From: an uncultured Rickettsiales bacterium
GTDB taxonomy: Bacteria > Pseudomonadota > Alphaproteobacteria > Rickettsiales > UBA1997
Direction of reading: 5' to 3'
Assembly (NCBI GenBank): GCA_934725005.1
Contig: CAKVBE010000078.1
Span: 1-5,334, forward strand
Length of the DNA: 5,334 nucleotides
Below are positions 4,758 through 5,334 of this stretch, one piece after another. The translations under genes were made by a program, and so were the position numbers. Below the pieces are notes generated by a model. The model worked only from the letters and a program-made list of their open reading frames with translations, did no database searches and was not told the origin of the DNA. How positions within the stretch are numbered: position 1 is the first letter of the stretch; each line of letters begins with the position of its first letter.

Positions 4758-5334
4758 TAGCACAGAATAGTATATAGACAAGTTTTCGTAAAATAATAAT
4801 AAACTCAATGAGTATTGAATTTAGTTTAGCGTAGTACAATCTTTTTTTGATAGTTCAACAAGATATTAAGTTCTATAAATCCAACATGTCGTGTAGTTTT
4901 ACAAAGTACTAAGATCCTTAAATTCCACATCTAATATTTACAAATATCGATCAATTATATAATGTAATAAATAGAGAAAATTAGGTTCAACTAATATTAT
5001 ATACTGGATTCATGGATCAGATACCTTATCCATCATTATTGGAAAGATTTTTTTTAAGATTGTTGCTTTTAAAATCCTTTTCCTTTTTGAGGGGAAGTGC
5101 CGGCTTTGCTGGCGATGGGGTGCTTGAAAATTGTAAATTACTATTATGTTATATGTATTTCACACAAGATGTTGGACCTCTAGGTTCAATGCTCAATATT
5201 CTTATTATTTGTTGAGTTAATCATTTAATCAATATCTATAAGCATTAAGTGCAGGGTTTGAAGACTCAACACTTTGCAAAGGATTAAATTAAAAAATAAT
5301 AGTTTATACAATTCTCAAGCACCCTATCGCCCTT
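4758..5334. other. Long noncoding region downstream of tRNA-Leu
   Basis: I see no supportable protein gene on either strand: frames are short, and the longest (67 codons at 5012-5215) has no ribosome binding site, no family resemblance, and runs through an inverted repeat. The left part (4758-5040) is AT-rich with no clear motif. From about 5090 composition changes to a relatively GC-rich patch (5091-5125) that opens an imperfect inverted repeat extending to 5331. The region could hold a degraded gene, a palindromic mobile repeat, or a structured RNA. It does not match the conserved cores of RNase P RNA, tmRNA or SRP RNA as I know them. Confidence 0.6.
5111..5331. repeat. Imperfect long inverted repeat (palindromic element)
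   Basis: The outer 24 bases of the arms, 5111-5134 (starting GGCGATGGGGTGCTTG) and 5308-5331 (ending CAAGCACCCTATCGCC), are reverse complements at 22 of 24 positions. The match resumes after a one-base offset with CTATTAT (5141-5147) against ATAATAG (5296-5302), so the arms are about 36 nt each around an interior of about 148 nt. A shorter inverted pair, GTTGAGT (5211-5217) and ACTCAAC (5264-5270), is nested inside. The element has no convincing ORF. Because the window ends 3 bases past the right arm, the outer boundary and any target-site duplication cannot be judged. Size and form recall MITE-like or Rickettsia-type palindromic elements, but I do not recognise the family. Confidence 0.75.

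Noticed and set aside
5085..5140. Possible RNase P RNA or other conserved RNA core (GAGGGGAAGTGCCGGC)
   Set aside because: The resemblance to the RNase P core is superficial: the conserved GAGGAAAGTCCGGGC order is not preserved, and no partner core is found downstream.
5012..5215. 67-codon plus-strand ORF beginning MDQIPYPSLLERF
   Set aside because: There is no ribosome binding site or family resemblance, and it crosses the left arm of an inverted repeat. A decayed coding fragment cannot be excluded, but there is nothing to support a gene.

Overview
This is a very AT-rich window (GC by eye somewhat under 30%) from a bacterial chromosome. Intergenic DNA is almost pure A/T, both tRNA genes encode their 3' CCA, and a Ser-tRNA sits beside two genes resembling the head-tail connector and head-closure genes of alphaproteobacterial gene transfer agents (GTAs). 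Together with a large charged-repeat protein, this best fits a reduced-genome, host-associated alphaproteobacterium, possibly a member of the Rickettsiales or a similar endosymbiont lineage. That assignment is inference from composition and gene content; no rRNA or universal marker protein is present to confirm it.

Layout: (1) 1-425, minus strand, the N-terminal part of a secreted protein of unknown function that runs off the left edge. (2) 479-1312, plus strand, two tightly linked phage-type genes: a gp6/phiE125-gp8-like head-tail connector, then after 3 bases an SPP1-gp16-like head closure protein. (3) 1314-1403, minus strand, tRNA-Ser(UGA), whose encoded CCA end lies one base beyond the stop codon of the head-closure gene. 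(4) 1572-4487, minus strand, a 971-residue protein with a charged helical repeat domain of about 280 residues between two non-repetitive acidic domains. It has a good sigma70-type promoter upstream (4525-4552) and a clear intrinsic terminator downstream (1534-1561), so it looks monocistronic. (5) 4673-4757, plus strand, tRNA-Leu(CAG) with its own promoter. (6) 4758-5334, about 580 bases without a credible gene. It contains an imperfect long inverted repeat (arms 5111-5147 and 5296-5331) and a relatively GC-rich patch.

The genes do not form one pathway. The phage-type pair is translationally packed and intact but has no terminase, portal, capsid or tail gene beside it in this window. This recalls the scattered GTA genes of Rickettsiales, although a phage remnant remains possible. 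The 971-residue protein is the most distinctive item: its repeat DNA includes a 72-nt exact direct repeat and a third copy identical over 62 nt, so its length probably varies between strains. No complete new multi-gene system can be shown here. The best leads are this repeat protein, the isolated head-tail gene pair, and the palindromic element at the right end.
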